From: Mantis religiosa
Lineage: Eukaryota > Arthropoda > Insecta > Mantodea > Mantidae
Reading direction: 5' to 3'
Assembly (NCBI GenBank): GCA_030765055.1
Contig: JAUKNK010000149.1
Span: forward strand, 310,001 to 374,000
Length of the DNA: 64,000 nt
Shown here: in pieces, positions 1-13,894 of the stretch
Position numbering within the stretch: the stretch's first letter is position 1
Layout: each line of letters starts with the position of its first letter
Program-made: the position numbers and the translations under genes
Notes under the pieces: model-generated
The model's database searches: none
Told to the model about the DNA's origin: nothing
Seen by the model: only the letters and a program-made list of their open reading frames with translations

Positions 1-3000
1 GAAGCTGTCCACCTACCGGAGGAGGAAGTAGTTTACCTCAGAGCATATCATCCTGCCATACACCGCCGAGACTCCCGCCTACTGGCTAGGACAACGGACA
101 CGCTCCCCTACTGCGGGACGGCAACAAGCCCATGAGGTCCCTGGCTGAGGGTCCCGAAGTTGTCCACCTACCGTAGGAGGAAGTAGTTTAACTCAGAGCA
201 TATCATCCTGCCATACACCGCCGACACTCCCGCCTACTGGCCAGGACTACGGACACGCTCCCCTACTGCGGGACGGCAACAAGATCAAAAGATCCCTGGC
301 TGAGGGTCCCGAAGTTGTCCACCTACCGGAGGAGGAAGTAGTTCACCTCAGTGCTTATCATCCTGCCATACACCGCCGAGACTCCCGCCTACTGGCCAGG
401 ACAACGGACACGCTCCCCTACTGCGGGACGGCAACAAGATCAAAAGGTCCCTGGCTGAGGGTCCCGAAGTTGTCCACCTACCGGAGGAGGCAGTAGCTTA
501 CCTCAGAGCATATCATCCTGCCATACACCGCCGAGACTCCCGCCTACTGGCCAGGACCACGGACACGCTCCCCTACTGCGGGACGGAAAGGAGCCCTAAG
601 GGTCCCTGGCTGAGGGCCCCGAAGTTGTCAACCTACCGGAGGAGGAAGTAGCTTACCTCAGAGCATATCATACTGTCATACACCGCTGAGACTCCTGCCT
701 GCTGGCCAGGACAACGGACACGCTCCCCTACTGCGGGACGGCAACAAGCCGAAAAGGTCCCTGGCTGAGGGTCCCGAAGTTGTCCACCTAACGGAGGAGG
801 CAGTAGCTTACCTCAGAGCATATCATCCTGTCATACACCGCCGAGACCCACGCCTACTGGCCAGGACAACGGACACGCTCCCCTACTGCGGGACGGCAAG
901 GAGCCCCAAAGGTTCCTGGCTGACGGTCCCGAAGTTGTCCACCTACAGGAGGAGGAAGTAGTTTACCTCAGAGCATATCATCCTGCCATACACCGCCGAC
1001 ACTCCCGCCTACTGGCCAGGACAACGGACACGCTCCCCTACTGCGGGACGGCAAGGAGCCCTAAAGGTCCCTGGCTGAGGGTCCCGAAGTTGTCCACCTA
1101 ACGGAGGAGGCAGTAGCTTACCTTAGAGCATATCATCCTGCCATACACCACCGAGACTCCCGCCTACTGGCCAGGACAACGGGCACGCTCCCCTACTGCG
1201 GGACGGCAAGGAGCCCCAAAGGTCCCTGGCTGAGGGCCCCGAAGTTTTCCACCTACCGGAGGAGGAAGTAGCTTATCTCAGAGCATATCATCCTGTCAAG
1301 CACCGCCGAGACTCCTGCCTACTGAACAGGACAACGGACACGCTCCCCTACTGCGGGTCGGCAACAAGCCCAAAACGTCCGTGGCTGAGGGTCCCGAAGT
1401 TGTCCACCTAACGGAGGAGGCAGTAGCTTACCTCAGAGCATATCATCCTGCCATACACCGCCGAGACTCCCGCCTACAGGCCAGGACCACGGACACGCTC
1501 CCCTACTGCGGGACGGAAAGGAGCCCTAAGGGTTCCTGGCTGAGGGCCCCGAAGTTGTCAACCTACCGGAGGAGGAAGTAGCTTACCTCAGAGCATATCA
1601 TCCTGTCATGCACCGCCGAGACAACCGCCTACTGGCCAGGACAACGGACACGCTCCCCTACTGCGGGACGGCAACAAGCCCCAAAGGTCCCTGGCTGACG
1701 GTCCCGAAATAGTCCACCTACCGGAGGAGGAAGTAGTTTACCTCAGAGCATATCATCCTGCCATACACCGCCGACACTCCCGCCTACTGGCCAGGACAAC
1801 GGACACGCTCCCCTACTGCGGGACGGCAACAAGATCAAAAGGTCCCTGGCTGAGGGTCCCGAAGTTGTCCACCTACCGGAGGAGGAAGTAGTTCACCTCA
1901 GTGCTTATCATCCTGCCATACACCGCCGAGGCTCCCGCCTACTGGCCAGGACAACGGACACGCTCCCCTACTGCGGGACGGCAAGGAGCCCCAAAGGACC
2001 CTGGCTGAGGGTCCCGAAGTTTTCCACCTACCGGAGGAGGAAGTAAATCACCTCAGAGCATATCCTCCTGCCATACACCGCCGAGACTCCCGCCTACTGG
2101 CCAGGACAACGGACACGCTCCCCTACTGTTGGACGGCAACAAGCCCAAAAGGTCCCTGGCTGAGGGTCCCGAAGTTGTCCACCTACCGGAGGAGGAAGTA
2201 GCTTACCTCGGAGCATTTCATCCTTCCATACGCCGCCGAGACTCCCGCCTGCTGGCCAGGACAACGGACACGCTCTCCTACTGCGGGACCGCAACAAGCC
2301 CAAAATGTCCCTGGCTGAGGGTTCCGAAGTTGTCCACCTACCGGAGGAGGAAGTAAATCACCTCAGAGCATATCATCCTGCCATACACCGCCGAGACTCC
2401 CGCCTACTGGCCAGGACAACGGACACGCTCCCCTATTTCTGGACGGCAAGGAGCCCTAAAGGTCCCTGGCTGAGGGTCCCGAAGTTGTCCACCTAACGGA
2501 GGAGGCAGTAGCTTACCTCAGAGCATATCATCCTGCCATACACCACCGAGACTCCCGCCTACTGACCAGGACAACGGACACGCTCTCCTACTGCGGGACC
2601 GCAACAAGCCCAAAATGTCCCTGGCTGAGGGTTCCGAAGTTGTCCACCTACCGGAGGAGGAAGTAAATCACCTCAGAGCATATCATCCTGCCATACACCG
2701 CCGAGACTCCCGCCTACTGGCCAGGACAACGGACACGCTCCCCTATTTCTGGACGGCAAGGAGCCCTAAAGGTCCCTGGCTGAGGGTCCCGAAGTTGTCC
2801 ACCTAACGGAGGAGGCAGTAGCTTACCTCAGAGCATATCATCCTGCCATACACCACCGAGACTCCCGCCTACTGACCAGGACAACGGACACACTCCCCTA
2901 CTGCGGGACGGCAACAAGCCCAAAAGGTTCCTGGCTGACGGTCCCGAAGTTGTCCACCTAGAGGAGGAGAAAGTAGTTTACCTCAGAGCATATCATCCTG

Positions 3001-6000
3001 CCATACACCGCTGAGACTCCCGCCTACTGGCCAGGACAACAGACACGCTCCCCTACTTCGGGACGGCAAGGAGCCCCAAAGGTCCTTGGCTGAGGGTCCC
3101 GAAGCTGTCCACCTACCGGAGGAGGAAGTAGTTTACCTCAGAGCATATCATCCTGCCATACACCGCCGAGACTCCCGCCTACTGGCTAGGACAACGGACA
3201 CGCTCCCCTACTGCGGGACGGCAACAAGCCCATGAGGTCCCTGGCTGAGGGTCCCGAAGTTGTCCACCTACCGTAGGAGGAAGTAGTTTAACTCAGAGCA
3301 TATCATCCTGCCATACACCGCTGAGACTCCCGCCTACTGGCCAGGACAACAGACACGCTCCCCTACTGCGGGACGGCAAGGAGCCCCAAAGGTCCCTGGC
3401 TGAAGGTCGCGAAGTTGTCCACCTACCGGAGGAGGAAGTAGTTTACCTCAGATCATATCATCCTGCCATACACCGCCGAGACGCCCGCCTACTGGCCAGG
3501 ACAACGGACACGCTCCCCTACTGTTGGACGGCAACAAGCCCAAAAGTTCGTGGCTGAGGGTCCCGAAGTTGTCCACCTACCGGAGGAGGAAGTAGCTTAC
3601 CTCGGAGCATATCAGCCTGCAATACACCGCCGAGACTCCCGCCTACTGGCCAGGACAACGGACACGCTCCCATACTGCGGGACCGCAACAAGCCCAAAAT
3701 GTCCCTGGCTGAGGGTTCCGAAGTTGTCCACCTACCGAAAGAAGGAAGTAGTTTACCTCAGAGCATATCATCCTGCCATACAACGCCGAGACTCCCACCT
3801 ACTGGCCAGGACAACGGACACGCTCCCCTACTGCGGGACGGCAACAAGCCCAAAAGGTCCCTGGCTGAGGGTCCCGAAGTTGTCCACCTAACGAAGGAGG
3901 AAATAGTTTACCTCAGAGCATATCATCCTGCCACACACCGCCGAGACTCCTGCCTATTGGCCAGGACAACGGACAAGCTCCCCTACTGAGGGACGGCATT
4001 GAGCCCCAAAGGTGCCTGGCGGAGGGTCCCGAAGTTGTCCACCTACCGGAGGAGGAAGTAGTTCAGCTCAGAGCAGATCATCCTGCCACACACCGCCGAG
4101 ACTCCCGCCTACTGGCCAGGACAACGGACAAGCTCCCCTACTGCGGGACGGCAACAAGCCCCAAAGGACCCTGGCTGAGGTTTCCGAAGTTGACCACCTA
4201 CCGGAGGAGGAATAAATCACCTCAGAGCATATCATCCTGCCATACACCGCCGAGACTCCCGCCTACTGGCCAGGACAACGGACACGCTCCCCTACTGTTG
4301 GACGGCAACAAGCCCAAAAGGTCCGTGGCTGAGGGTCCCGAAGTTGTCCACCTACCGGAGGAGGAAGTAGCTTACCTCGGAGCATTTCATCCTTCCATAC
4401 GCCGCCGAGACTCCCGCCTACTGGCCAGGACAACGGACACGCTCTCCTACTGCGGGACCGCAACAAGCCCATAATGTCCCTGGCTGAGGGTCCCGAAGTT
4501 GTCCACCTACCGGAGGAGGAAGTAGTTTACCTCAGAGCATATCGTCCTGCCATACACCGCCGAGACTCCCGCCTACTGGCCAGGACAACGGACACACTCC
4601 CCTATTTCGGGACGGCAAGGAGCCCTAAAGGTCCTTGGCTGAGGGTACCGAAGCTTTCCACCTACCGGAGGAGGAAGTAGTTTACCTCAGAGCATATCAT
4701 CCTGCCATACACCGCTGAGACTCCCGCCTACTGGCCAGGACAACGGACACGCTTCCCTACTGCGGGACGGCAAGGAGCCCCAAAGGTCCCTGGCTGAAGG
4801 TCGCGAAGTTGTCCACCTACCGGAGGAGGAAGTAGCTTACCTCAGAGCATATCATCCTGCCATACACCGCCGAGACTCCCGCCTACTGGCCAGGACAACG
4901 GACACGCTCCCCTACTGCGGGACGGCAACAAGCCCATGAGGTCCCTGGCTGAGGGTCCCGAAGTTGTCCACCTAACGGAGGAGGCAGTAGCTTACCTCAG
5001 AGCATATCATCCTGCCATACACCGCCGAGACTCCCATTTACTGGCCAGCACAACGGATACGCTCCCCTACTGTTGGACGGCAACAAGCCCAAAAGTCCGT
5101 GGCTGAGGGTCCCGAAGTTGTCCACCTACCGGAGGAGGAAGTAGCTTACCTCGGAGCATATCATCCTGCCATACACCGCCGAGACTCCCGCCTACTGGCC
5201 AGGACAACGGACACGCTCCCATACTGCGGGACGGCAACAAGCCCCAAAGGTCCCGGCTGAGGGTCCCGAAGTTGTCCACCTTCCGGAGGAGGAAGTAGTT
5301 TACCTCAGAGCATATCATCCTGCCATACACCGCCGAGACTCACGTCTACTGGCCAGGACAACGGACACGCTCCCCTACTGCGGGATGGCAACAAGCCCAA
5401 AAGGTCCCTGGCTGAGGGTCCCGAAGTTGTCCACCTACCGGAGGAGGATGTAGCTTACCTCAGAGCATATCATCCTGCCATACACCGCCGAGACTCCCGC
5501 CTACTGGCCAGGAAAACGGACACGCTCCCCTACTGCGGGACGGCAACAAGCCCAAAACGTCCGTGGCTGAGGGTCCCGAAGTTGTCCACCTACCGGAGGA
5601 GGAAGTACTTTACCTCAGAGCATATCATCCTGCCATACTCCGCCGAGACTCCCGCCTACTGGCCAGGACAACGGACACGCTTCCCTACTGCGGGACGGCA
5701 AGGAGCCCTAAATGTCCCTGGCTGAAGGTCCCGAAGTCGTCCACCTAACGGAGGAGGCAGTAGCTTACCTCAGAGCATATCATCCTGCCATACACCGCCG
5801 AGACTCCCGCCTACTGACCCGGACAACGGACACACTCCCCTACTGCGGGACGGAAACAAGCCCAAAAGGTCCCTGGCTGACGGTCCCGAAGTTGTCCACC
5901 TACCGGAGGAGGAAGTAGTTTACCTCAGAGCATATCATCCTGCCATACACCGCCGAGACTCCGGCCTACTGGCCAGGACAACGGACACGCTCCCCTACTG

Positions 6001-9000
6001 CGGGACGGCAAGGAGCCCCAAATGTCCCTGGCTGAGGGTCCCGAAGTTGTCCACCTACCGGAGGAGGAAGTAGTTTAACTCAGAGCATATCATCCTGCCA
6101 TACACCGCTGAGACTCCCGCCTACTGGCCAGGACAACGGACACGCTCCCCTACTGCGGGACGGCAAGGAGCCCCAAAGGTCCCTGGCTGAAGGTCGCGAA
6201 GTTGTCCACCTACGGGAGGAGGAAGTAGCTTACCTCAGAGCATATCATCCTGCCATACACCGCCGAGACTCCCGCCTACTGGCCAGCACAACGGACACGC
6301 TCCCCTACTGCGGGACGGCAAAAAGTCCAAAAGGTCCCTGGCTGAGGGTCCCGAAGTTGTCCACCTAACGGAGGAGGCAGTAGCCTACCTCAGAGCATAT
6401 CATCCTGCCATACACCGCCGAGAATCCCGCCTACTGGCCAGGACAACGGACACGCTCCCCTACTGCGGGACGGGAAGGGGCCCCAAAGGTCCCTGGCTGA
6501 AGGTCTCGAAGTTGTCCACCTACCGGAGGAGGAAGTAGCTTACCTCAGAGCATATCATCCTGCCATACACCGCCGAGACTCCCGCCTACTGGCCAGGACA
6601 ACGGACACGCTCCCCTACTGCGGGACTGCAACAAGCCCCAAAGGTCCCTGGCTGACGGTCCCGAAGTTGTCCACCTACCGGAGGAGGAAGTAGTTTACCT
6701 CAGAGTATATCATCCTGCCATACACCACCGAGACTCCCGCCTACTGCCCAGGACAACGTACACGCTCCCCTACTGCGGGATGGCAACAAGCCCAGAAGGT
6801 CCCTGGCTGAGGGTCCCGAAGTTGTCCACCTACCGGAGGAGGAAGTAGCTTACTTCAGAGCATATCATCCTGCCATACACCGCCGAGACTCCCCCCTACT
6901 GGCCAGGACAACGGACTTGCTCCCCTACTGCGGGACGGCAACGAGTCTGACGGTCACGAAGTTGTCCAGCAGAGCAGCGGAGACCGGCAACCGACCTACC
7001 GGAAAAGGAAGTAGTTAACCTCAGAGCATATAATCCTGTCATGCACCGCCGAAACACCCGCCTACTGGCCAGGACAACGGACACGCTCCCCTACTGCGGG
7101 ATGTCAAGGAGCCCCAAAGGTCCCTGGCTGAGGGCCCCGAAGTTGTCCACCTACCGGAGGAGGAAGTAGCTTATCTCAGAGCATATCATCCTGTCATGCA
7201 CCGCCGAGACTCCCGCCTACTGGCCAGGACAACGGACACGCTCCCATACTGCGGGACGGCAAGGAGCCCCAAAGGTCCCTGGCTGAGGGCCCCGAAGTTG
7301 TCCACCTACCGGATGAGGAAGTAGCTTATCTCAGAACATATCATCCTGTCATGCACCGCCGAGACTCCCGCCTTCTGGCCAGGACAACGTACACGCTCCC
7401 CTACTGCGGGACGGCAACAAGCCCAAAACGTCCGTGGCTGAGGGTCCCGAAGTTGTCCACCTAACGGAGGAGGCAGTAGCTTTCCTCAGAGCATGTCATC
7501 CTGCCATATACCGCCAAGACTCCCGCCTACTGGCCAGGACCACGGACACGCTCCCCTACTGCGGGACGGAAAGGAGCCCTAAAGGTCCCTGGCTGAGGGC
7601 CCCGAAGTTGTCAACCTACCGGTGGAGGAAGTAGTTTACCTCAGAGCATATCATCCTACCACACACCGCCGAGACTCCCGCCTACTGGCCAGGACAACGG
7701 ACACACTCCCCTACTGCGGGACAGCAACAAGCCCAAAGCGTCCTTGGCTGAGGTTCCCGAAGTTGTCCACCTACCGGAGGAGGAAGTACTTAACCTCAGA
7801 GCATATCATCCTGCCATACACCGCCGAGACTCCCGCCTACTGACCAGGACAACGGACACACTCCCCTACTGCGGGACGGCAACAAGCCCAAAAGGACCCT
7901 GGCTGACGGTCCCGAAGTTGTCCACCTACCGGAGGAGGGTGAAGTTTACCTTAGGGCATATCATTCTGCCATACACCGCCAAGACTTCCGCCTACTGACC
8001 AGGAAAACGGACAAGCTCCCCTACTGCGGGACGGCAAGGAGCCCCAAAGGTCCTTGGCTGAGGGTCCCGAAGCTGTCGACCTACCGGAGGAGGAAGTAGT
8101 TTACCTCAGAGCATATCATCCTGCCATACACCGCCGAGACTCCCGCCTACTGGCTAGGACGACGGACACGCTCCCCTACTGCGGGACGGCAACAAGCCCA
8201 TGAGGTCCCTGGCTGAGGTTCCCGAAGTTGTCCACCTACCGTAGGAGGAAGTAGTTTAACTCAGAGCATATCATCCTGCCATACACCGCTGAGACTCCCG
8301 CCTACTGGCCAGGACAACAGACACGCTCCCCTACTGCGGGACGGCAAGGAGCCCCAAAGGTCCCTGGCTGAAGGTCGCGAAGTTGTCCACCTACCGGAGG
8401 AGGAAGTAGCTAACCTCAGAGCATATCATCCTGCCATACACCGCCGAGACTCCCGCCTACTGGCCAGGACAACGGACACGCTCCCCTACTGTTGGACGGC
8501 AACAAGCCCAAAAGTTCGTGGCTGAGGGTCCCGAAGTTGTCCACCTACCGGAGGAGGAAGTAGCTTACCTCGGAGCATATCAGCCTGCAATACACCGCCG
8601 AGACTCCCGCCTACTGGCCAGGACAACGGACACGCTCCCATACTGCGGGCCCGCAACAAGCCCAAAATGTCCCTGGCTGAGGGTTCCGAAGTTGTCCACC
8701 TACCGAAAGAAGGAAGTAGTTTACCTCAGAGCATATCATCCTGCCATACAACGCCGAGACTCCCGCCTACTGGCCAGGACAACGGACACGCTCCCCTACT
8801 GCGGGACGGCAACAAGCCCAAAAGGTCCCTGGCTGAGGGTCCCGAAGTTGTCCACCTAACGAAGGAGGAAATAGTTTACCTCAGAGCATATCATCCTGCC
8901 ACACACCGCCGAGACTCCTGCCTATTGGCCAGGACAACGGACAAGCTCCCCTACTGAGGGACGGCATTGAGCCCCAAAGGTGCCTGGCGGAGGGTCCCGA

Positions 9001-12000
9001 AGTTGTCCACCTACCGGAGGAGGAAGTAGTTCAGCTCAGAGCAGATCATCCTGCCACACACCGCGGAGACTCCCGCCTACTGGCCAGGACAACGGACAAG
9101 CTCCCCTACTGCGGGATGGCAACAAGCCCCAAAGGACCCTGGCTGAGGTTTCCGAAGTTGACCACCTACCGGAGGAGGAATAAATCACCTCAGAGCATAT
9201 CATCCTGCCATACACCGCCGAGACTCCCGCCTACTGGCCAGGACAACGGACACGCTCCCCTACTGTTGGACGGCAACAAGCCCAAAAGGTCCCTGGCTGA
9301 GGGTCCCGAAGTTGTCCACCTACCGGAGGAGGAAGTAGCTTACCTCGGAGCATTTCATCCTTCCATACGCCGCCGAGACTCCCGCCTACTGGCCAGGACA
9401 ACGGACACGCTCTCCTAATGCGGGACCGCAACAAGCCCATAATGTCCCTGGCTGAGGGTCCCGAAGTTGTCCACCTACCGGAGGAGGAAGTAGTTTACCT
9501 CAGAGCATATCGTCCTGCCATACACCGCCGAGACTCCCGCCTACTGGCCAGGACAACGGACACACTCCCCTATTTCGGGACGGCAAGGAGCCCTAAAGGT
9601 CCTTGGCTGAGGGTACCGAAGTTTTCCACCTACCGGAGGAGGAAGTAGTTTACCTCAGAGCATATCATCCTGCCATACACCTCTGAGACTCCCGCCTACT
9701 GGCCAGGACAACGGACACGCTTCCCTACTGTGGGACGGCAACAAGCCCAAAAGGTCCCTGGCTGAAGGTCGCGAAGTTGTCCACCTACCGGAGGAGGAAG
9801 TAGCTTACCTCAGAGCATATCATCCTGCCATACACCGCCGAGACTTCCGCCTACTGGCCAGGACAACGGACACGCTCCCCTACTGCGGGACGGCAACAAG
9901 CCCATGAGGTCCCTGGCTGAGGGTCCCGAAGTTGTCCACCTAACGGAGGAGGCAGTAGCTTACCTCAGAGCATATCATCCTGCCATACACCGCCGAGACT
10001 CCCATTTACTGGCCAGCACAACGGACACGCTCCCCTACTGTTGGACGGCAACAAGCCCAAAAGTCCGTGGCTGAGGGTCCCGAAGTTGTCCACCTACCGG
10101 AGGAGGAAGTAGCTTACCTCGGAGCATATCATCCTGCCATACACCGCCGAGACTCCCGCCTACTGGCCAGGACAACGGACACGCTCCCATACTGCGGGAC
10201 GGCAACAAGCCCCAAAGGTCCCTGGCTGAGGGTCCCGAAGTTGTCCACCTTCCGGAGGAGGAAGTAGTTTACCTCAGAGCATATCATCCTGCCATACACC
10301 GCCGAGACTCCCGCCTACTGACCCGGACAACGGACACACTCCCCTACTGCGAGACGGCAACAAGCCCAAAAGGTCCCTGGCTGAGGGTCCCGAAGTTGTC
10401 CACCTACCGGAGGAGGAAGTAGTTTACCTCAGAGCATATCATCCTGGCCATACACTGCTGAGACTCCCGCCTACTGGCCAGGACAACGGGCACGCTCCCC
10501 TACTGCGGGACGGCAACAAGCCCCAAAGGACCCTGGCTGAGGTTTCCGAAGTTGATCACCTACCGGAGGAGGAATAAATCACCTCAGAGCATATCATCCT
10601 GCCATACTCCGCCGAGACTCCCGCCTACTGGCCAGGACAACGGACACGCTTCCCTACTGCGGGACGGCAAGGAGCCCTAAATGCCCCTGGCTGAAGGTCC
10701 CGAAGTTGTCCACCTAACGGAGGAGGCAGTAGCTTACCTCAGAGCATATCATCCTGCCATACACCGCCGAGACTCCCGCCTACTGGCCAGGACAACGGAC
10801 ACGCTCCCCTACTGCGGGAAGGCAACAAGCCCAAAAGATCCCTGGCTGAGGGTCCCGAAGTTGTCCACCTACCGGAGGAGGAAGTAGTTTACCTCAGAGC
10901 ATATCATCCTGCCATACACCGCCAAGACTTCCGCCTACTGACCAGGACAACGGACAAGCTCCCCTACTGCGGGACGGCATTGAGCCCCAAAGGTGCCTGG
11001 CTGAGGGTCCCGAAGTTGTCCACCTACCGGAGGAGGAAGTAGTTCACCTCAGAGCATATCATCCTGCCATACACCGCCGAGACTCCCGCCTACTGGCCAG
11101 GACAACGGACACACTCCCCTACTGCGGGACAGCAACAAGCCCAAAGCGTCCTTGGCTGAGGTTCCCGAAGTTGTCCACCTACCGGAGGAGGAAGTACTTT
11201 ACCTCAGAGCATATCATCCTGCCATACACCGCCGAGACTCCCGCCTACTGACCAGGACAACGGACACACTCCCCTACTGCGGGACGGCAACAAGCCCAAA
11301 AGGACCCTGGCTGACGGTCCCGAAGTTGTCCACCTACCGGAGGAGGAAGTAGTTTACCTCAGAGCATATCGTCCTGCCATACACCGCCGAGACTCCCGCC
11401 TACTGGCCAGGACAACGGACACACTCCCCTATTTCGGGACGGCAAGGAGCCCTAAAGGTCCTTGGCTGAGGGTACCGAAGTTTTCCACCTACCGGAGGAG
11501 GAAGTAGTTTACCTCAGAGCATATCATCCTGCCATACACCGCTGAGACTCCCGCCTACTGGCCAGGACAACGGACACGCTTCCCTACTGTGGGACGGCAA
11601 GGAGCCCCAAAGGTCCCTGGCTGAAGGTCGCGAAGTTGTCCACCTACCGGAGGAGGAAGTAGCTTACCTCAGAGCATATCATCCTGCCATACACCGCCGA
11701 GACTTCCGCCTACTGGCCAGGACAACGGACACGCTCCCCTACTGCGGGACGGCAACAAGCCCATGAGGTCCCTGGCTGAGGGTCCCGAAGTTGTCCACCT
11801 AACGGAGGAGGCAGTAGCTTACCTCAGAGCATATCATCCTGCCATACACCGCCGAGACTCCCATTTACTGGCCAGCACAACGGACACGCTCCCCTACTGT
11901 TGGACGGCAACAAGCCCAAAAGTCCGTGGCTGAGGGTCCCGAAGTTGTCCACCTACCGGAGGAGGAAGTAGCTTACCTCGGAGCATATCATCCTGCCATA

Positions 12001-13894
12001 CACCGCCGAGACTCCCGCCTACTGACCCGGACAACGGACACACTCCCCTACTGCGGGACGGCAACAAGCCCAAAAGGTCCCTGGCTGACGGTCCCGAAGT
12101 TGTCCACCTACCGGAGGAGAAGTAGTTTACCTCAGAGCATATCATCCTGCCATACACCGCCGAGACTCCGGCCTACTGGCCAGGACAACGGACACGCTCG
12201 CCTACTGCGGGACGGCAAGGAGCCCCAAATGTCCCTGGCTGAGGGTCCCGAAGTTGTCCACCTACCGGAGGAGGAAGTAGTTTAACTCAGAGCATATCAT
12301 CCTGCCATACACCGCTGAGACTCCCGCCTACTGGCCAGGATAACGGTCACGCTCCCCTACTGCGGGACGGCAAGGAGCCCCAAAGGTCCCTGGCTGAAGG
12401 TCGCGAAGTTGTCCACCTACGGGAGGAGGAAGTAGCTTACCTCAGAGCATATCATCCTGCCATACACCGCCGAGACTTCCGCCTACTGGCCAGCACAACG
12501 GACACGCTCCCTACTGCGGGACGGCAAAAAGTCCAAAAGTTCCCTGGCTGAGGGTCCCGAAGTTGTCCACCTAACGGAGGAGGCAGTAGCCTACCTCAGA
12601 GCATATCATCCTGCCATACACCGCCGAGACTCCCGCCTACTGGCCAGGAATACGGACACGCTCCCCTACTGCGGGACGGCAAGGGGCCCCAAAGGTCCCT
12701 GGCTGAAGGTCTCGAAGTTGTCCACCTACCGGAGGAGGAAGTAGCTTACCTCAGAGCATATCATCCTGCCATACACCGCCGAGACTCCCGCCTACTGGCC
12801 AGGACAACGGACACGCTCCCCTACTGCGGGACTGCAACAAGCCCCAAAGGTCCCTGGCTGACGGTCCCGAAGTTGTCCACCTACCGGAGGAGGAAGTAGT
12901 TTACCTCAGAGTATATCATCCTGCCATACACCGCCGAGACTCCCGCCTACTGCCCAGGACAACGTACACGCTCCCCTACTGCGGGATGGCAACAAGCCCA
13001 AAAGGTCCCTGGCTGAGGGTCCCGAAGTTGTCCACCTACCGGAGGAGGAAGTAGCTTACCTCAGAGCATATCATCCTGCCATACACCGCCGAGACTCCCG
13101 CCTACTGGCCAGGACAACGGACTCGCTCCCCTACTGCGGGACGGCAACGAGTCTGACGGTCACGAAGTTGTCCAGCAGAGCAGCGGAGACCGGCACCCGA
13201 CCTACCGGAAAAGGATGTAGTTAACCTCAGAGCATATAATCCTGTCATGCACCGCCGAAACACCCGCCTACTGGCCAGGACAACGGACACGCTCCCCTAC
13301 TGCGGGATGTCAAGGAGCCCCAAAGGTCCCTGGCTGAGGGCCCCGAAGTTGTCCACCTACCGGAGGAGGAAGTGGCTTATCTCAGAGCATATCATCCTGT
13401 CATGCACCGCCGAGACTCCCGCCTACTGGCCAGGACAACGGACACGCTCCCATACTGCGGGACGGCAAGGAGCCCCAAAGATCCCTGGCTGAGGGCCCCG
13501 AAGTTGTCCACCTACCGGAGGAGGAAGTAGCTTATCTCAGAACATATCATCCTGTCATGCACCGCCGAGACTCCCGCCTTCTGGCCAGGACAACGTACAC
13601 GCTCCCCTACTGCGGGACGGCAACAAGCCCAAAACGTCCGTGGCTGAGGGTCCCGAAGTTGACCACCTAACGGAGGAGGCAGTAGCTTTCCTCAGAGCAT
13701 GTCATCCTGCCATATACCGCCAAGACTCCCGCCTACTGGCCAGGACCACGGACACGCTCCCCTACTGCGGGAGGGAAAGGAACCCCAAAGGTCCCTGGCT
13801 GAAGGTCGCGAAGTTGTCCACCTGCCGGAGGAGGAAGTAGCTTACCTCAGAGCATATCATCCTGCCATACACCGCCGAGACTCCCGCCTACTGG

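Noticed and set aside
2094..2303. Minus-strand open frames in satellite A (MGLLRSRSRRACPLSW type)
   Set aside because: These are antisense shadows of the GC-rich monomer, repeated wherever the same monomer variant occurs.
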